Assembly: GCA_003478355.1 (NCBI GenBank)
Contig: QUFC01000044.1
Span: 1 to 34,452, forward strand
Reading direction: 5' to 3'
Length of the DNA: 34,452 nt
DNA from: Lachnospiraceae bacterium AM48-27BH
GTDB lineage: Bacteria; Bacillota; Clostridia; Lachnospirales; Lachnospiraceae
In this document: in pieces, positions 1 to 7,532 of the stretch
How positions within the stretch are numbered: the first letter of the stretch is position 1
Layout: each line of letters begins with the position of its first letter
Notes under the pieces: generated by a model
Databases searched by the model: none
The model's input: only the letters and a program-made list of their open reading frames with translations
What the model was told of the DNA's origin: nothing
Position numbers and translations under genes: made by a program

Positions 1-2
1 CA

Positions 3-1100
3 AAGGGGCGGCACGCTTTTATCGTTACCACGCACACCGATAAGCAGCACATCCATTGTCACATTTATTACAACTCCACCACCCTTGACTGCACCCGGAA
101 ATTCCGAAATTTTTGGGGCTCCAGCTTCGCCCTTCGGCGGCTCTCTGACAGGCTGTGCCTTGAAAACGGGCTATCCATCGTGGAGAACCCGAAGCCCCGG
201 AGCAAGAGCAAGTATCGGAACTATGGGGAGTGGCAGAAAGACCGAAAAGGGCCGCTTTCCTATCAGGACCGACTGCGCCTTGCTATTGATACTGCGCTGG
301 TGGAACGCCCTTCTGATCTGGACGAATTTCTCAATTTGATGAAGCGGGCCGGGTATGAGGTCAAGACGGTTCGGGGCGGCGGTATCAGCTTCCGGCTGAC
401 CGGGCAGGGACAGGAACGCTTCACCCGTCTGCGTGCCTCCACGCTGGGGGACGGCTACGACTTGCAAGATGTTCTGTCCGCCATTGAGGGCAAAGAAAAA
501 CGCCCCGGGCGCTCGGAGCGGAAAATCAGTCTGGCGGTGGATATTCAAGCAAAGCTGGCTGCCGGTAAGGGGCCGGGATATGAACGCTGGGCGAAGGTAT
601 TTAACATTAAGCAGATGGCCGCCGCTCTTGCTTATATACAGGACAATGGCCTGACCGATTATGAGCAGTTGGCACAGAAAGCCACCGAGGCAGCAGACCG
701 TTTTCATACCATTTCCGAGCAGATCAAGCAGACGGAACAGGCCATGAAAACCAATGCCGGGCTAAAGGCCGCAACGGTTCAGTATGCCAAAACCCGTCCA
801 GTCTTTGAGCAGTATAAGGCGACGAAGTACAGCCGGAAATTCCTTGCGGAGCATGAGGCCGACCTTGAACTGTACCGGGCTGCACAAGCGGAAATGCGCT
901 CTCTGCTGGGCGGGGCGAAGCTCCCCAAAATGGATGTGCTGAAGGAAGAAGGCCGTAAGCTCACAGCAAAGAAAAAACAGCTCTATGGAGAATATCAAAA
1001 GGCACGACGGGATATGCAGGAGATCGTCACGATCAAAGCGAACATTGACACTCTGATGGGCTACACCGAACCGGGAAGAAAGCAGGAAAAGGAGCGTTAA
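3..1100 (+). CDS. Relaxase/mobilisation nuclease, C-terminal part (5' end outside window)
   Basis: This is the C-terminal ~365 residues of a conjugative relaxase, which nicks the element at oriT and stays bound to the transferred strand. The frame is open to the window's left edge. Near its start (about bases 45-110) it reads HTDKQHIHCHIYYN, matching the relaxase metal-binding histidine motif HxDxxHxHxHxxxN, so an internal start such as the one at 180 would cut off the catalytic core and is rejected. The region after the motif is charged and helical (repeated Lys/Glu/Gln), as usual for the tail of ICE-encoded MobA/VirD2-like relaxases. It is followed at once by element-specific hairpins and by a repressor on the other strand. 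The upstream catalytic Tyr motif is not in the window. The relaxase family call is solid; the exact MOB class is not decided. Confidence 0.85.
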   Translation, partial: KGRHAFIVTTHTDKQHIHCHIYYNSTTLDCTRKFRNFWGSSFALRRLSDRLCLENGLSIVENPKPRSKSKYRNYGEWQKDRKGPLSYQDRLRLAIDTALVERPSDLDEFLNLMKRAGYEVKTVRGGGISFRLTGQGQERFTRLRASTLGDGYDLQDVLSAIEGKEKRPGRSERKISLAVDIQAKLAAGKGPGYERWAKVFNIKQMAAALAYIQDNGLTDYEQLAQKATEAADRFHTISEQIKQTEQAMKTNAGLKAATVQYAKTRPVFEQYKATKYSRKFLAEHEADLELYRAAQAEMRSLLGGAKLPKMDVLKEEGRKLTAKKKQLYGEYQKARRDMQEIVTIKANIDTLMGYTEPGRKQEKER

Positions 1101-1134
1101 GGTTATGAAAACAAGGAGCAAAGCGACGCTGACA

Positions 1135-1157
1135 CTTCGGGCCATGTTGGCCCGAAG
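1135..1157. repeat. ICE hairpin repeat, copy 1 (perfect)
   Basis: A perfect 9-bp inverted repeat, CTTCGGGCC and GGCCCGAAG, encloses a 5-base loop ATGTT. It lies just after the relaxase gene. The identical 23-bp sequence returns at 7014-7036, and diverged copies occur at 7583-7605 and 8244-8266. A second small hairpin (TTGGGG/CCCCAA, 1166-1181) follows. There is no T-tract directly after it, so it is not a classic intrinsic terminator. Confidence 0.8.
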
Positions 1158-1269
1158 ATACGGGTTTGGGGCGAGCCCCAACAAGCCGCCTTTGTGCCAC
1201 TTGTGGCCACAGAGGCATTGCTTGCCACTTAGCGGCAGCCCCTAAAATGGCGCAAAAAAACAGAGGCCC

Positions 1270-1635
1270 TTATTCTGGAACCTCCGTTTCTCTGGCTTTC
1301 TTAATGCCCTCGGCTGTGGCTTCTATCACGACAAGCTCTTTTTCGTTCATGGAGTTTAGAAGAACATCAATGTGCTTTCTGCAAGAGCTTGACCTTGCCC
1401 CTCCGTCCGCATGAATAAACTGGTCAACTGAAACGTCAAACATAGTAATGAGTTTAACAAAAAGGTCGAAGCTGGGATACTGACCTTTGTTCTCAATATT
1501 CATAATGGTACGGGAGTCACGGTCTACTAATTCCGCAACATAGGCTTGTGTCCAGCCCTTTTCTTCTCTGGCTCGTTTGAGAGCTGCCCCGAGGCCGTGA
1601 AAGTCAAACCTTCTTTCATCTTGGTTCATTCTCAT
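1270..1635 (-). CDS. XRE-family HTH repressor of the ICE
   Basis: A 121-residue protein with an N-terminal lambda-repressor-like helix-turn-helix (about residues 14-70; AYVAELVDRDSRTIMNIEN is the recognition region) and a short C-terminal helical tail rich in Glu and Lys. Such small XRE proteins commonly repress the regulatory operon of Firmicutes ICEs. It is transcribed away from the small HTH gene at 1783, leaving a 147-base divergent intergenic region with inverted repeats that could be its operators. Two in-frame starts exist, at 1635 and 1629. The GGGTG stretch upstream fits the 1629 start slightly better by spacing, so the first two residues are uncertain. No effector domain is visible. 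Confidence 0.85.
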   Translation of the reverse strand: MRMNQDERRFDFHGLGAALKRAREEKGWTQAYVAELVDRDSRTIMNIENKGQYPSFDLFVKLITMFDVSVDQFIHADGGARSSSCRKHIDVLLNSMNEKELVVIEATAEGIKKARETEVPE

Positions 1636-1696
1636 ATCACCCTATATCATTCTACATTTCGGGTTGAATTATGAGAATGTAATGAGATTTTACATT
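1627..1696. promoter_or_regulatory. Candidate operators between divergent regulators
   Basis: Two inverted repeats are seen. CATTCTCATA (1627-1636) pairs with TATGAGAATG (1670-1679), a perfect 10-bp arm that includes the repressor's own start codon. AATGTAA (1676-1682) pairs with TTACATT (1690-1696) around a 7-bp spacer. Their place between an XRE repressor and the operon it faces suggests autoregulation. Binding is inferred. Confidence 0.45.
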
Positions 1697-1733
1697 AAGT
1701 AGTATTTTGTTTCGCATCCATGTAGGCTCTAAC

Positions 1734-1762
1734 TTGTATTATTCGAGGTAGAGAACTATAAT
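1734..1762 (+). promoter_or_regulatory. Sigma-A promoter for the HTH/two-component genes
   Basis: TTGTAT at 1734-1739 and a perfect TATAAT at 1757-1762 are separated by 17 bp, about 20 bases before the start at 1783. It lies downstream of the candidate operator dyads, so a repressor bound there could act on it. Confidence 0.65.
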
Positions 1763-1782
1763 ATATCCTGTGGAGGTGCGAA

Positions 1783-1971
1783 ATGGACTATATGACATTG
1801 AAAGAGGCCGCCGAAAAGTGGGGCGTGACACCTCGTAGGGTAAATTATTATTGTGCTGGTGGGCGTATCCCCGGTGCTGTAAAGATGGCTGGTGTTTGGC
1901 TGATCCCAAAGAACGCAGAAAAGCCGATTGACGGAAGGACAAAACAAGGGAAGGGGTTGCACCATGAATAA
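1783..1971 (+). CDS. Small helix-turn-helix (excisionase/MerR-like) protein
   Basis: A 62-residue protein starting MDYMTLKEAAEKWGVTPRRV. The N-terminal half is a winged-helix/HTH_17-type DNA-binding motif (LKEAAEKWGVTPRRVNYYC) followed by a typical GRIPGAVK...WLIPKNAEKP wing. The start has a good ribosome binding site (GGAGG about 8 bases upstream). Its last 8 bases overlap the next gene's start (ATGAATAA), so the two are probably translationally coupled. Proteins like this act as excisionases or small transcription factors in ICEs. Coupling to a two-component system suggests a regulatory role here, which is inference. Confidence 0.8.
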   Translation: MDYMTLKEAAEKWGVTPRRVNYYCAGGRIPGAVKMAGVWLIPKNAEKPIDGRTKQGKGLHHE

Positions 1972-2656
1972 AATCCTGATTATAGATGATGACAGAGAAC
2001 TGTGCGCTTTGATTAAACGTAGCGTACAAGCAGAAAACATAGAAGCTGATTTTTGTAATACCGGAAAAGAGGGCTTACAAAAATTAAGAGAGCAGGAGTA
2101 TCAGCTTGTGGTGCTGGATGTGATGATGCCTGGTATGGATGGCTTTGAAACGCTGGAAGAAATTCGCAAGGAGTACAGCTTGCCGATTTTGATGTTCACA
2201 TCTAAAAATGACAGCATTTCTAAAGTGCGGGGTTTACGAGCCGGAGCGGACGATTATCTGACAAAACCGTTTGATATGGATGAACTGATTGCCCGTATTG
2301 CGTCTCTTATTCGCCGCTACACTCGCTTTAATCAGCAAGCTGGAGCCATACAAAAGCTAAATTTTGACGGATTGCAGATTGACCTTGAAAATCGTTCTGT
2401 TACTACATCAAACGGCACTTTTGAACTGCCCCCAAAGGAATTTGATTTGCTCCTGTACTGTGCAAAACATCAAGGGAAAATTTTGACCAAACAGCAGATT
2501 TATGAGGAAGTATGGGGCGAAGAATATTTCTATGATGACAGTAACATTATGGCGATTATCAGCCGACTTCGTAAAAAATTAGAAGTCAATCCTTCAAGCC
2601 CAAAGTATATACAAACGGTCAAAGGGATTGGCTACCGGTTTAATAAGGAGGTGTAG
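1964..2656 (+). CDS. OmpR-family response regulator
   Basis: The protein is 230 residues from the ATG at 1964, chosen because MNKILIIDDDREL is the normal receiver start; the longer frame from 1928 would add an atypical 12-residue leader. The receiver domain (1-~115) has the acidic pocket D8-D9-D10, the phospho-acceptor D52 (VVLDVMMPGMDG), T79 and K101 (LTKPF). The winged-helix DNA-binding domain covers about residues 135-230 and ends IQTVKGIGYRF. It is coupled upstream to the small HTH gene and followed 5 bases later by its kinase. It probably activates the LanFEG-type transporter downstream, whose promoter carries phased repeats. All key residues are present. Confidence 0.95.
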   Translation: MNKILIIDDDRELCALIKRSVQAENIEADFCNTGKEGLQKLREQEYQLVVLDVMMPGMDGFETLEEIRKEYSLPILMFTSKNDSISKVRGLRAGADDYLTKPFDMDELIARIASLIRRYTRFNQQAGAIQKLNFDGLQIDLENRSVTTSNGTFELPPKEFDLLLYCAKHQGKILTKQQIYEEVWGEEYFYDDSNIMAIISRLRKKLEVNPSSPKYIQTVKGIGYRFNKEV

Positions 2657-2661
2657 TCAGC

Positions 2662-3579
2662 ATGGAAATTATCGTATTCTTGTCCATTGTGATTGCTGTT
2701 GTGGCTGTATTGACTTCCATCGTTCTCGTTCGGCGTGTAAAAAAACAAATAGCAGAAATGACCGATGTGCTGGTTGATGTGAAAAACGGAAATGGCAACC
2801 GGCGTATTCTATCTGCAACAAATGAACTGACAGCACCTCTTGCCTATGAAATCAACGAGATCGTTGTGGCCTATGAAAGCAGACTTTCAACTGTACGGCA
2901 GACAGAAGAAACCAACCGCCAGCTTATGACGAGCCTTTCCCATGATGTGCGAACGCCCCTTACTACTCTGATTGGGTATCTTGACGCTGCACACAAAGGA
3001 CTGGTCACAGGAAAAGACCGGGATGATTATATTGAAACCGCCCGTCGGAAAGCCCATGATCTGAAAGAATACATTGATGTACTTTTTGACTGGTTCAAGT
3101 TAAATTCCAACGAGTTTGCTTTGGAAATCCAGAGCGTTGAGGCCGCAGAGCTGACAAGAAATATTCTGATCGACTGGATACCGATTTTTGAGGATAAACA
3201 GGTTGATTATGACATCGATATTCCCGAACAGCCTGTCCGGGTAAGATTGGATATGGACAGCTATATGAGGATTGTCAATAATCTCATTCAAAATGTAATC
3301 GCTCACAGCCATGCAGACAAAATCAAAATTGCCCTGTCAAAGAAGGAAAATAATATGGAGCTGCTGCTGGCGGATAATGGAGTGGGAATTGAGAAGGAAG
3401 ATTTGAAACACATTTTTGAACGGCTCTATAAGTGTGACAAAGGACGGTCTGAAAAAGGAAGCGGTCTTGGTCTTTCTATTGTCCATCAGCTTGTAGAAAA
3501 GATGGGTGGAAGTATAGCAGTTGAAAGTTTGCCGGGAAAAGGAACTGAATTTATGTTGCTTTTTCCTTTGGAGAGTTAA
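2662..3579 (+). CDS. Sensor histidine kinase (HisKA/HATPase)
   Basis: A 305-residue kinase. One hydrophobic segment lies at residues ~3-23, and there is no sizeable extracellular sensor domain. The H-box is SLSHDVRTPLTTL with phospho-acceptor H94. The ATPase domain shows the N-box (NNLIQNVIAHS), G1 (DNGVGI) and G2 (GSGLGLSIV). The start has a strong ribosome binding site (AAGGAGGTG, ~11 bases upstream). It is the partner of the response regulator at 1964. The missing input domain resembles kinases of peptide-antibiotic detoxification modules, in which the membrane or the transporter supplies the signal; that mechanism is inference. Confidence 0.93.
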   Translation: MEIIVFLSIVIAVVAVLTSIVLVRRVKKQIAEMTDVLVDVKNGNGNRRILSATNELTAPLAYEINEIVVAYESRLSTVRQTEETNRQLMTSLSHDVRTPLTTLIGYLDAAHKGLVTGKDRDDYIETARRKAHDLKEYIDVLFDWFKLNSNEFALEIQSVEAAELTRNILIDWIPIFEDKQVDYDIDIPEQPVRVRLDMDSYMRIVNNLIQNVIAHSHADKIKIALSKKENNMELLLADNGVGIEKEDLKHIFERLYKCDKGRSEKGSGLGLSIVHQLVEKMGGSIAVESLPGKGTEFMLLFPLES

Positions 3580-3582
3580 GCG

Positions 3583-3619
3583 GGTTCCCGTCTTTATGGC
3601 GGGAGCCTTTGTCATTTTA
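3583..3619 (+). terminator. Possible intrinsic terminator after the kinase
   Basis: GGTTCCCG (3583-3590) pairs with CGGGAGCC (3600-3607), with one G-T wobble and a 9-base loop, and is followed by a broken T-rich run. It separates the regulatory genes from the transporter operon, which has its own operator-like region. Confidence 0.45.
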
Positions 3620-3633
3620 CTGGATTTCAAATT

Positions 3634-3677
3634 GCAAGGTTAATGCAAGGTTGCGGCAAGGTTAATGCAAGGTTGGC
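3634..3677 (+). promoter_or_regulatory. Four 11-bp-phased direct repeats upstream of the ABC operon
   Basis: GCAAGGTT occurs four times, starting at 3634, 3645, 3656 and 3667, exactly 11 bp apart, so all copies face the same side of the helix. The bases between alternate: TAA + T, then GCG, then TAA + T, then GGC. A possible -10 (TAGAAT, 3682-3687) follows immediately, with no good -35. This is the expected design for an activator-dependent promoter bound by two OmpR-family dimers, presumably the regulator at 1964. Confidence 0.75.
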
Positions 3678-3713
3678 ATGATAGAATACCTTACAGAACA
3701 GGAGGTTTTGAAT

Positions 3714-4640
3714 ATGGATACAAATTATATCATTGAAACAAAAAATCTGACGAAGCAATACGGCTCACAAAAGAGTGTGGCTGACTTAAATATCCATGTG
3801 AAGCGTGGGAGAATTTACGGTCTGCTGGGCAGAAACGGAGCCGGAAAAACCACTACCATGAAAATGCTGTTGGGCTTAACGAAGCCGACTTCCGGGGAGG
3901 TCAAAATCTGGGGAAAGTCTTTGCAAGGGAATGAAAAGAAGCTGTTGCCCCGTATCGGAAGCCTGATTGAGTCCCCCGGTTTTTATCCCAATCTGACCGG
4001 CACAGAGAACCTGCGTATCTTTGCTACTCTGCGGGGCGTACCAAACAATCATGCTATCAAAGATGCTCTGAATCTGGTAGGACTGCCCTACAAAGATAAA
4101 AAGCTCTTTTCACAGTATTCTCTTGGTATGAAGCAGCGGCTTGCCATCGCCCTTGCCGTTATGCACGATCCGGAGCTTTTGATTTTGGATGAGCCGATCA
4201 ACGGCCTCGATCCCATCGGTATTGCAGAAGTACGCTCCTTTATTCGGGAGCTTTGCGACGCAAGAGGAAAAACTATTTTGATTTCCAGTCACATTCTTTC
4301 GGAGATTTCTTTGCTGGCTGACGATATTGGAATTATCGACCACGGCGCGTTGCTGGAAGAAGAAAGCCTTGCTGAGCTGGAGCAAAAAAGCAGTAAGCAT
4401 ATCCGGTTTACGCTCTCTGATACTGCACAGGCAGCAAGAATTTTGGAACGCAATTTCCATGAAAACCATTTTTCCATACAGGACGACCACAATCTGCGCC
4501 TGCACAACCTTGATCTGCCTGTGGGTAAAATTGTAACTGCCTTTGTAGAAAACGGATTGGAGGTATCAGAAGCACATACCTGTGAAGAAAGTCTTGAAGA
4601 TTACTTCAAGCGTGTGACAGGGGGCGAAGGAATTGCTTAA
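3714..4640 (+). CDS. LanF-type ABC transporter ATP-binding protein
   Basis: 308 residues from the ATG at 3714, which has GGAGG 8 bases upstream; the frame is open from 3678 but those codons lie in the promoter region. Walker A is GLLGRNGAGKTTTMK, the signature is YSLGMKQRLAIALA, Walker B is LLILDEPINGLD, followed by the H-loop (ISSHILSE). The ~90-residue C-terminal extension is typical of lantibiotic-protection ATPases (NisF/SpaF/MutF/CprA type). It forms a transporter with the two permeases directly downstream and probably expels a membrane-active peptide. The next gene starts inside its 3' end. Substrate identity cannot be read from sequence. Confidence 0.92.
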   Translation: MDTNYIIETKNLTKQYGSQKSVADLNIHVKRGRIYGLLGRNGAGKTTTMKMLLGLTKPTSGEVKIWGKSLQGNEKKLLPRIGSLIESPGFYPNLTGTENLRIFATLRGVPNNHAIKDALNLVGLPYKDKKLFSQYSLGMKQRLAIALAVMHDPELLILDEPINGLDPIGIAEVRSFIRELCDARGKTILISSHILSEISLLADDIGIIDHGALLEEESLAELEQKSSKHIRFTLSDTAQAARILERNFHENHFSIQDDHNLRLHNLDLPVGKIVTAFVENGLEVSEAHTCEESLEDYFKRVTGGEGIA

Positions 4641-5418
4641 ACTAATCAAATGCGAATTTTTGAAATTGAAACGGAAGAAATTTATTCCGCTTATTATTCT
4701 GGCTGCTTTCCTGTTTCCAATCCCGCTGACTTATCTGATGACAACGCCCTCTATGATGGAGCGATATACAGATCGGGCAGATGCTTTTGACGGACTATTT
4801 AACATGGTGTTGGGATATGGTATCCAGTTTTTACTGCCCTGTATTATTGGAGTGATTGCCGCTATCCTGTTCTTTATGGAACGCGACAACGATACATTCA
4901 AAAATCTGCGTACAATTCCCATAACCAGCACGCAAATGGTGCTTGCAAAGATTATTGTCCTCTTTCTTTTTGGAATTGTTTTTTGTGTGGCTTCTACCAT
5001 TGCAACAATTCTTTGCGGAATTGGAACATTAGAAGTTTATGGAATTGGTTATAAGCTGTTTTTGGCGGTTGAAACGGGGATCTTCATTACGGCAGGAACA
5101 CTCCCGTTGATTGTCCTTGTTGCCTTTTTCAGTAAGACCTATGTTTTTTCCATTTTGTTGTGTGTCTTTTACAGCGTTCTGAACATGAGTGCTACGGCAT
5201 TGTTTGACACACTGCCTAAAACTATGTTATGGCTTCTGCCCACGCCACTGACTACATTTTGGAGTGCGGGAGATATGGCGGCTCATGGAATAAAAATGGA
5301 CTTGGAGCAAATGACAGGGCTAATTCCCTCAACATTTCAAGTTGTATTCATTCTTGGGATTATGGCATTCGTTTCGTTCTTACTGATTGACAGATTATAT
5401 AAGCAGAGGGGGGAATAA
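4633..5418 (+). CDS. LanE/MutE-type ABC permease
   Basis: 261 residues, six hydrophobic segments, beginning MLKLIKCEFLKLKRKK, the usual N-terminus of lantibiotic-immunity permeases (ABC-2 superfamily). The start is a TTG at 4633, overlapping the ATPase gene by 8 bases, with GAAGGA just upstream; no in-frame ATG lies nearby, and the TTG start restores the conserved N-terminus. It should pair with the permease at 5421 to form the membrane part of the LanFEG-like exporter. The family call rests on length, topology and neighbourhood. Confidence 0.87.
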   Translation: MLKLIKCEFLKLKRKKFIPLIILAAFLFPIPLTYLMTTPSMMERYTDRADAFDGLFNMVLGYGIQFLLPCIIGVIAAILFFMERDNDTFKNLRTIPITSTQMVLAKIIVLFLFGIVFCVASTIATILCGIGTLEVYGIGYKLFLAVETGIFITAGTLPLIVLVAFFSKTYVFSILLCVFYSVLNMSATALFDTLPKTMLWLLPTPLTTFWSAGDMAAHGIKMDLEQMTGLIPSTFQVVFILGIMAFVSFLLIDRLYKQRGE

Positions 5419-5420
5419 AC

Positions 5421-6200
5421 ATGGTTCGCATTGTAAAAACAGAATTTTATAAATTGAAAAGGTATCATATCCTTTGGGCGGGCGTTGCACTCATGCTCCT
5501 ATCCGTCCTGCTGACCTTGTTTACCTCTATGGCGAATGATGGTTCCGTTTGGGATTTTGCCTATCTTACAGAACAGGTCATCAAAAACAATATGTCCATG
5601 ATTTTTCCGATGTGTATCAGCCTAATTGCTGGATATATGATTTCTCGCGAGCAGACGGATGACACATTGAAAAATATTCTGACTGTGCCGATCTCTTTTA
5701 AGAAACTGTTGACCGGAAAATTGATTGTGTGCGGCGTATTGTCTATTATTTTCGGGCTGATATGCAGTCTGTTTACAATCATAGCAGAAATGATTGTGGG
5801 ATTTCCCGGCTTTGAGATTTCCTTAGCTCTAAAAGCAGCCTTGCAGATTACTGCGGTTAATTTCTTTTTATATCTTGCGGTTCTGCCGATTATCGCTCTT
5901 ACTTGTCGGAGGGCAGGCAGCTTTTTAGTCGGTGTAATCATTGCTTTTGTCTATGGATATGGAGGGATGTTTGCCGCAGGAAATATGACATTAGCAAACA
6001 TTTATCCGATTACCGCAAGTCTTGGAATGGTAGGCTACCGTAGCTATGATACCGCAGTCAACTGGAATATCGGAACCTGTTCTTGCAGTCTTGCGCTTGC
6101 TGTCGTTATTTCTGCCATCTTGATTTTGTGCATGAAAGAACGAGAAGCAACCCAAACAAAGAAAAAGGCCAAAAAGGTAGCTCCAAAGAAAGGCTGGTGA
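5421..6200 (+). CDS. LanG/MutG-type ABC permease
   Basis: 259 residues with six hydrophobic segments, starting MVRIVKTEFYKLKRYH, again an ABC-2-type immunity permease N-terminus. The motif SREQTDDTLKNILTVPIS in the first cytoplasmic region parallels ERDNDTFKNLRTIPIT of the preceding permease, showing they are diverged duplicates. It lies 2 bases after that gene and 7 bases before the lipoprotein gene. The C-terminal tail is strongly basic (KKKAKKVAPKKGW). Confidence 0.87.
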   Translation: MVRIVKTEFYKLKRYHILWAGVALMLLSVLLTLFTSMANDGSVWDFAYLTEQVIKNNMSMIFPMCISLIAGYMISREQTDDTLKNILTVPISFKKLLTGKLIVCGVLSIIFGLICSLFTIIAEMIVGFPGFEISLALKAALQITAVNFFLYLAVLPIIALTCRRAGSFLVGVIIAFVYGYGGMFAAGNMTLANIYPITASLGMVGYRSYDTAVNWNIGTCSCSLALAVVISAILILCMKEREATQTKKKAKKVAPKKGW

Positions 6201-6207
6201 TGATTTT

Positions 6208-6669
6208 ATGAAGAAAATCGTTTTAGCATTAACATTCGTCCTTGTGGGAAGTTTTATGCTTGCTGGCTGTTCAAAAGATGAAATTCTCAATCATTACAAT
6301 AACATTGTTCAGTCTGCGGGCTCCATAGAACTGACAGGGAAATCGTCACTGCAAGGGGAAAAAGAAAAAGGAATTGATGATTATACAGGGACTTATACGG
6401 CTGATTATGCGAACTTTTCAGGTACAGAGTATTTGTTCGGAGGAACTTCCATAAAGAGAGAAGCCGGTAAGGAGCTGTCCATTGATTGCACCTTGGAGAT
6501 TACGGAAGGTACTGCAAAAGTATTTTGGATTTCTGGATCTGATGAAGCAGTCACGTTGATTGAAGCAACCGGAACTTATAGTGACACAATTACACTTCCT
6601 GATGGTGGAAATTATATCGGAATTGAATGCGAGAGTTTCACAGGAAGTATTGAATTAAATATTGAATAA
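6208..6669 (+). CDS. Small lipoprotein, possible LanI-like immunity protein
   Basis: 153 residues with a signal peptide and lipobox (MLAGC; lipidated Cys at residue 21), so it should be anchored on the outer face of the cell membrane. The mature part is Thr/Gly/Glu-rich and predicted mostly beta (repeated short ITLPDGG, SIELNIE-type strands). I do not recognise a named family. It is the last gene of the LanFEG-like operon, where lantibiotic systems often carry a peptide-binding immunity lipoprotein (NisI/SpaI/CprI-like role), so a substrate-binding or shielding function is plausible but inferred. Two strong hairpins follow it. Confidence 0.75.
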   Translation: MKKIVLALTFVLVGSFMLAGCSKDEILNHYNNIVQSAGSIELTGKSSLQGEKEKGIDDYTGTYTADYANFSGTEYLFGGTSIKREAGKELSIDCTLEITEGTAKVFWISGSDEAVTLIEATGTYSDTITLPDGGNYIGIECESFTGSIELNIE

Positions 6670-6680
6670 CATTCTGCCGG

Positions 6681-6770
6681 ACGACGGCAAAAGAAAAAAA
6701 GCCGTCGTAGAGCAGACAATTTGACACGCCCATTTGAAACGGCGGCTTTGATTTTCAGAGCCGCCGTTTC
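6681..6770 (+). terminator. Tandem terminator hairpins after the transporter operon
   Basis: ACGACGGC (6681-6688) pairs with GCCGTCGT (6701-6708). Then a perfect 12-bp stem, 6736-6747 with 6759-6770 (ending CCGCCGTTTC), is followed by a T-rich run. Together they should end transcription from the phased-repeat promoter. Confidence 0.75.
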
Positions 6771-6803
6771 TTTGCGTTTGCACAAACCAATGACGACTTG
6801 CAG

Positions 6804-6852
6804 GGACACGGTAGCCGATTGGAGGTTGATTTACCGTGTCCTTCTTTTTATT
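6804..6852 (+). terminator. Intrinsic terminator
   Basis: A perfect 10-bp stem, GGACACGGTA (6804-6813) with TACCGTGTCC (6832-6841), is directly followed by TTCTTTTTATTT. It is a third stop between the lipoprotein and the next gene. The rest of 6853-7109 holds hairpin copy 2 and nothing else I can identify. Confidence 0.75.
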
Positions 6853-7013
6853 TCGCAGTATCCATGATCTGCACCAGTTAAAAAAAGCGTAGCTCCCCCT
6901 CCGGGACAGTCTGGTTATGAATGTGAAATTAGACAACACATAAATGAATATGTAACTTCATGCGTCCGTGTGGCTTCATGCCGCCCGGGCGCTTTTGCGT
7001 TCTTATGGGGCCG

Positions 7014-7036
7014 CTTCGGGCCATGTTGGCCCGAAG
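7014..7036. repeat. ICE hairpin repeat, copy 2 (perfect)
   Basis: Identical over 23 bp to the copy at 1135-1157 (arms CTTCGGGCC and GGCCCGAAG, loop ATGTT). It lies about 75 bases before the sigma-like gene. Confidence 0.8.
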
Positions 7037-7109
7037 TCATTCCCCTGTGTCGCTCCCCGCCGCCTTCGTTTCGGTCACTCGTCAACTAACAACCGAAACG
7101 GAGGTCAAT

Positions 7110-7532
7110 ATGGCTATTATCAATTTGCGGGACTATTACCCATTCTATACATCGGATTGCTTCATGGAAGTATCGGAAGAAGTTGCAGAAATGTTCAAAG
7201 AGTTTGATCGTAAAGAGGCTGCCTACCGGCTGCGTACATACCGCCACAAAGCCTACTATTCCCTTGATCGGAATGACGGACTGGAGCATGAAGCTGTCTT
7301 TGTTGCCTTATCTCCCCATGAACTGTATGAACGGAAAGTGACCATGCAGGAGCTTCACGCAGCGATTGCCAGTCTGCCGGACAAACAGGCAAAACGGATT
7401 TACGCTCATTTCATTCTCGGCATGACCAAACAGGACATTGCCCGGGCAGAGGGCGTCCATGAAAAAGTGGTTCGTGTCGCAATCGAGCGAGGTCTGCGGC
7501 GCTTAGAAAAAATTTTGAAAAATTCTTTGTAA
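7110..7532 (+). CDS. Sigma-70-like / sigma region 4 HTH protein of the ICE
   Basis: 140 residues from the ATG at 7110, preceded by CGGAGG; the frame is open upstream but those codons cover the hairpin repeat. The N-terminal half is acidic and aromatic with no clear fold. The C-terminal half (about 80-140) is a sigma region 4-type helix-turn-helix: LHAAIASLPDKQAKRIYAHF, then LGMTKQDIARAEGVHEKVVR. Such short sigma-like proteins are standard in Firmicutes conjugative elements and are thought to regulate the excision/transfer genes. No region 2 is visible, so it may not act as an independent sigma factor. Confidence 0.82.
   Translation: MAIINLRDYYPFYTSDCFMEVSEEVAEMFKEFDRKEAAYRLRTYRHKAYYSLDRNDGLEHEAVFVALSPHELYERKVTMQELHAAIASLPDKQAKRIYAHFILGMTKQDIARAEGVHEKVVRVAIERGLRRLEKILKNSL

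Noticed and set aside
1105..1245. Short frame of 46 codons after the relaxase gene
   Set aside because: It covers the two hairpins and a low-complexity stretch, its codon content is not protein-like and it has only a weak ribosome binding site.
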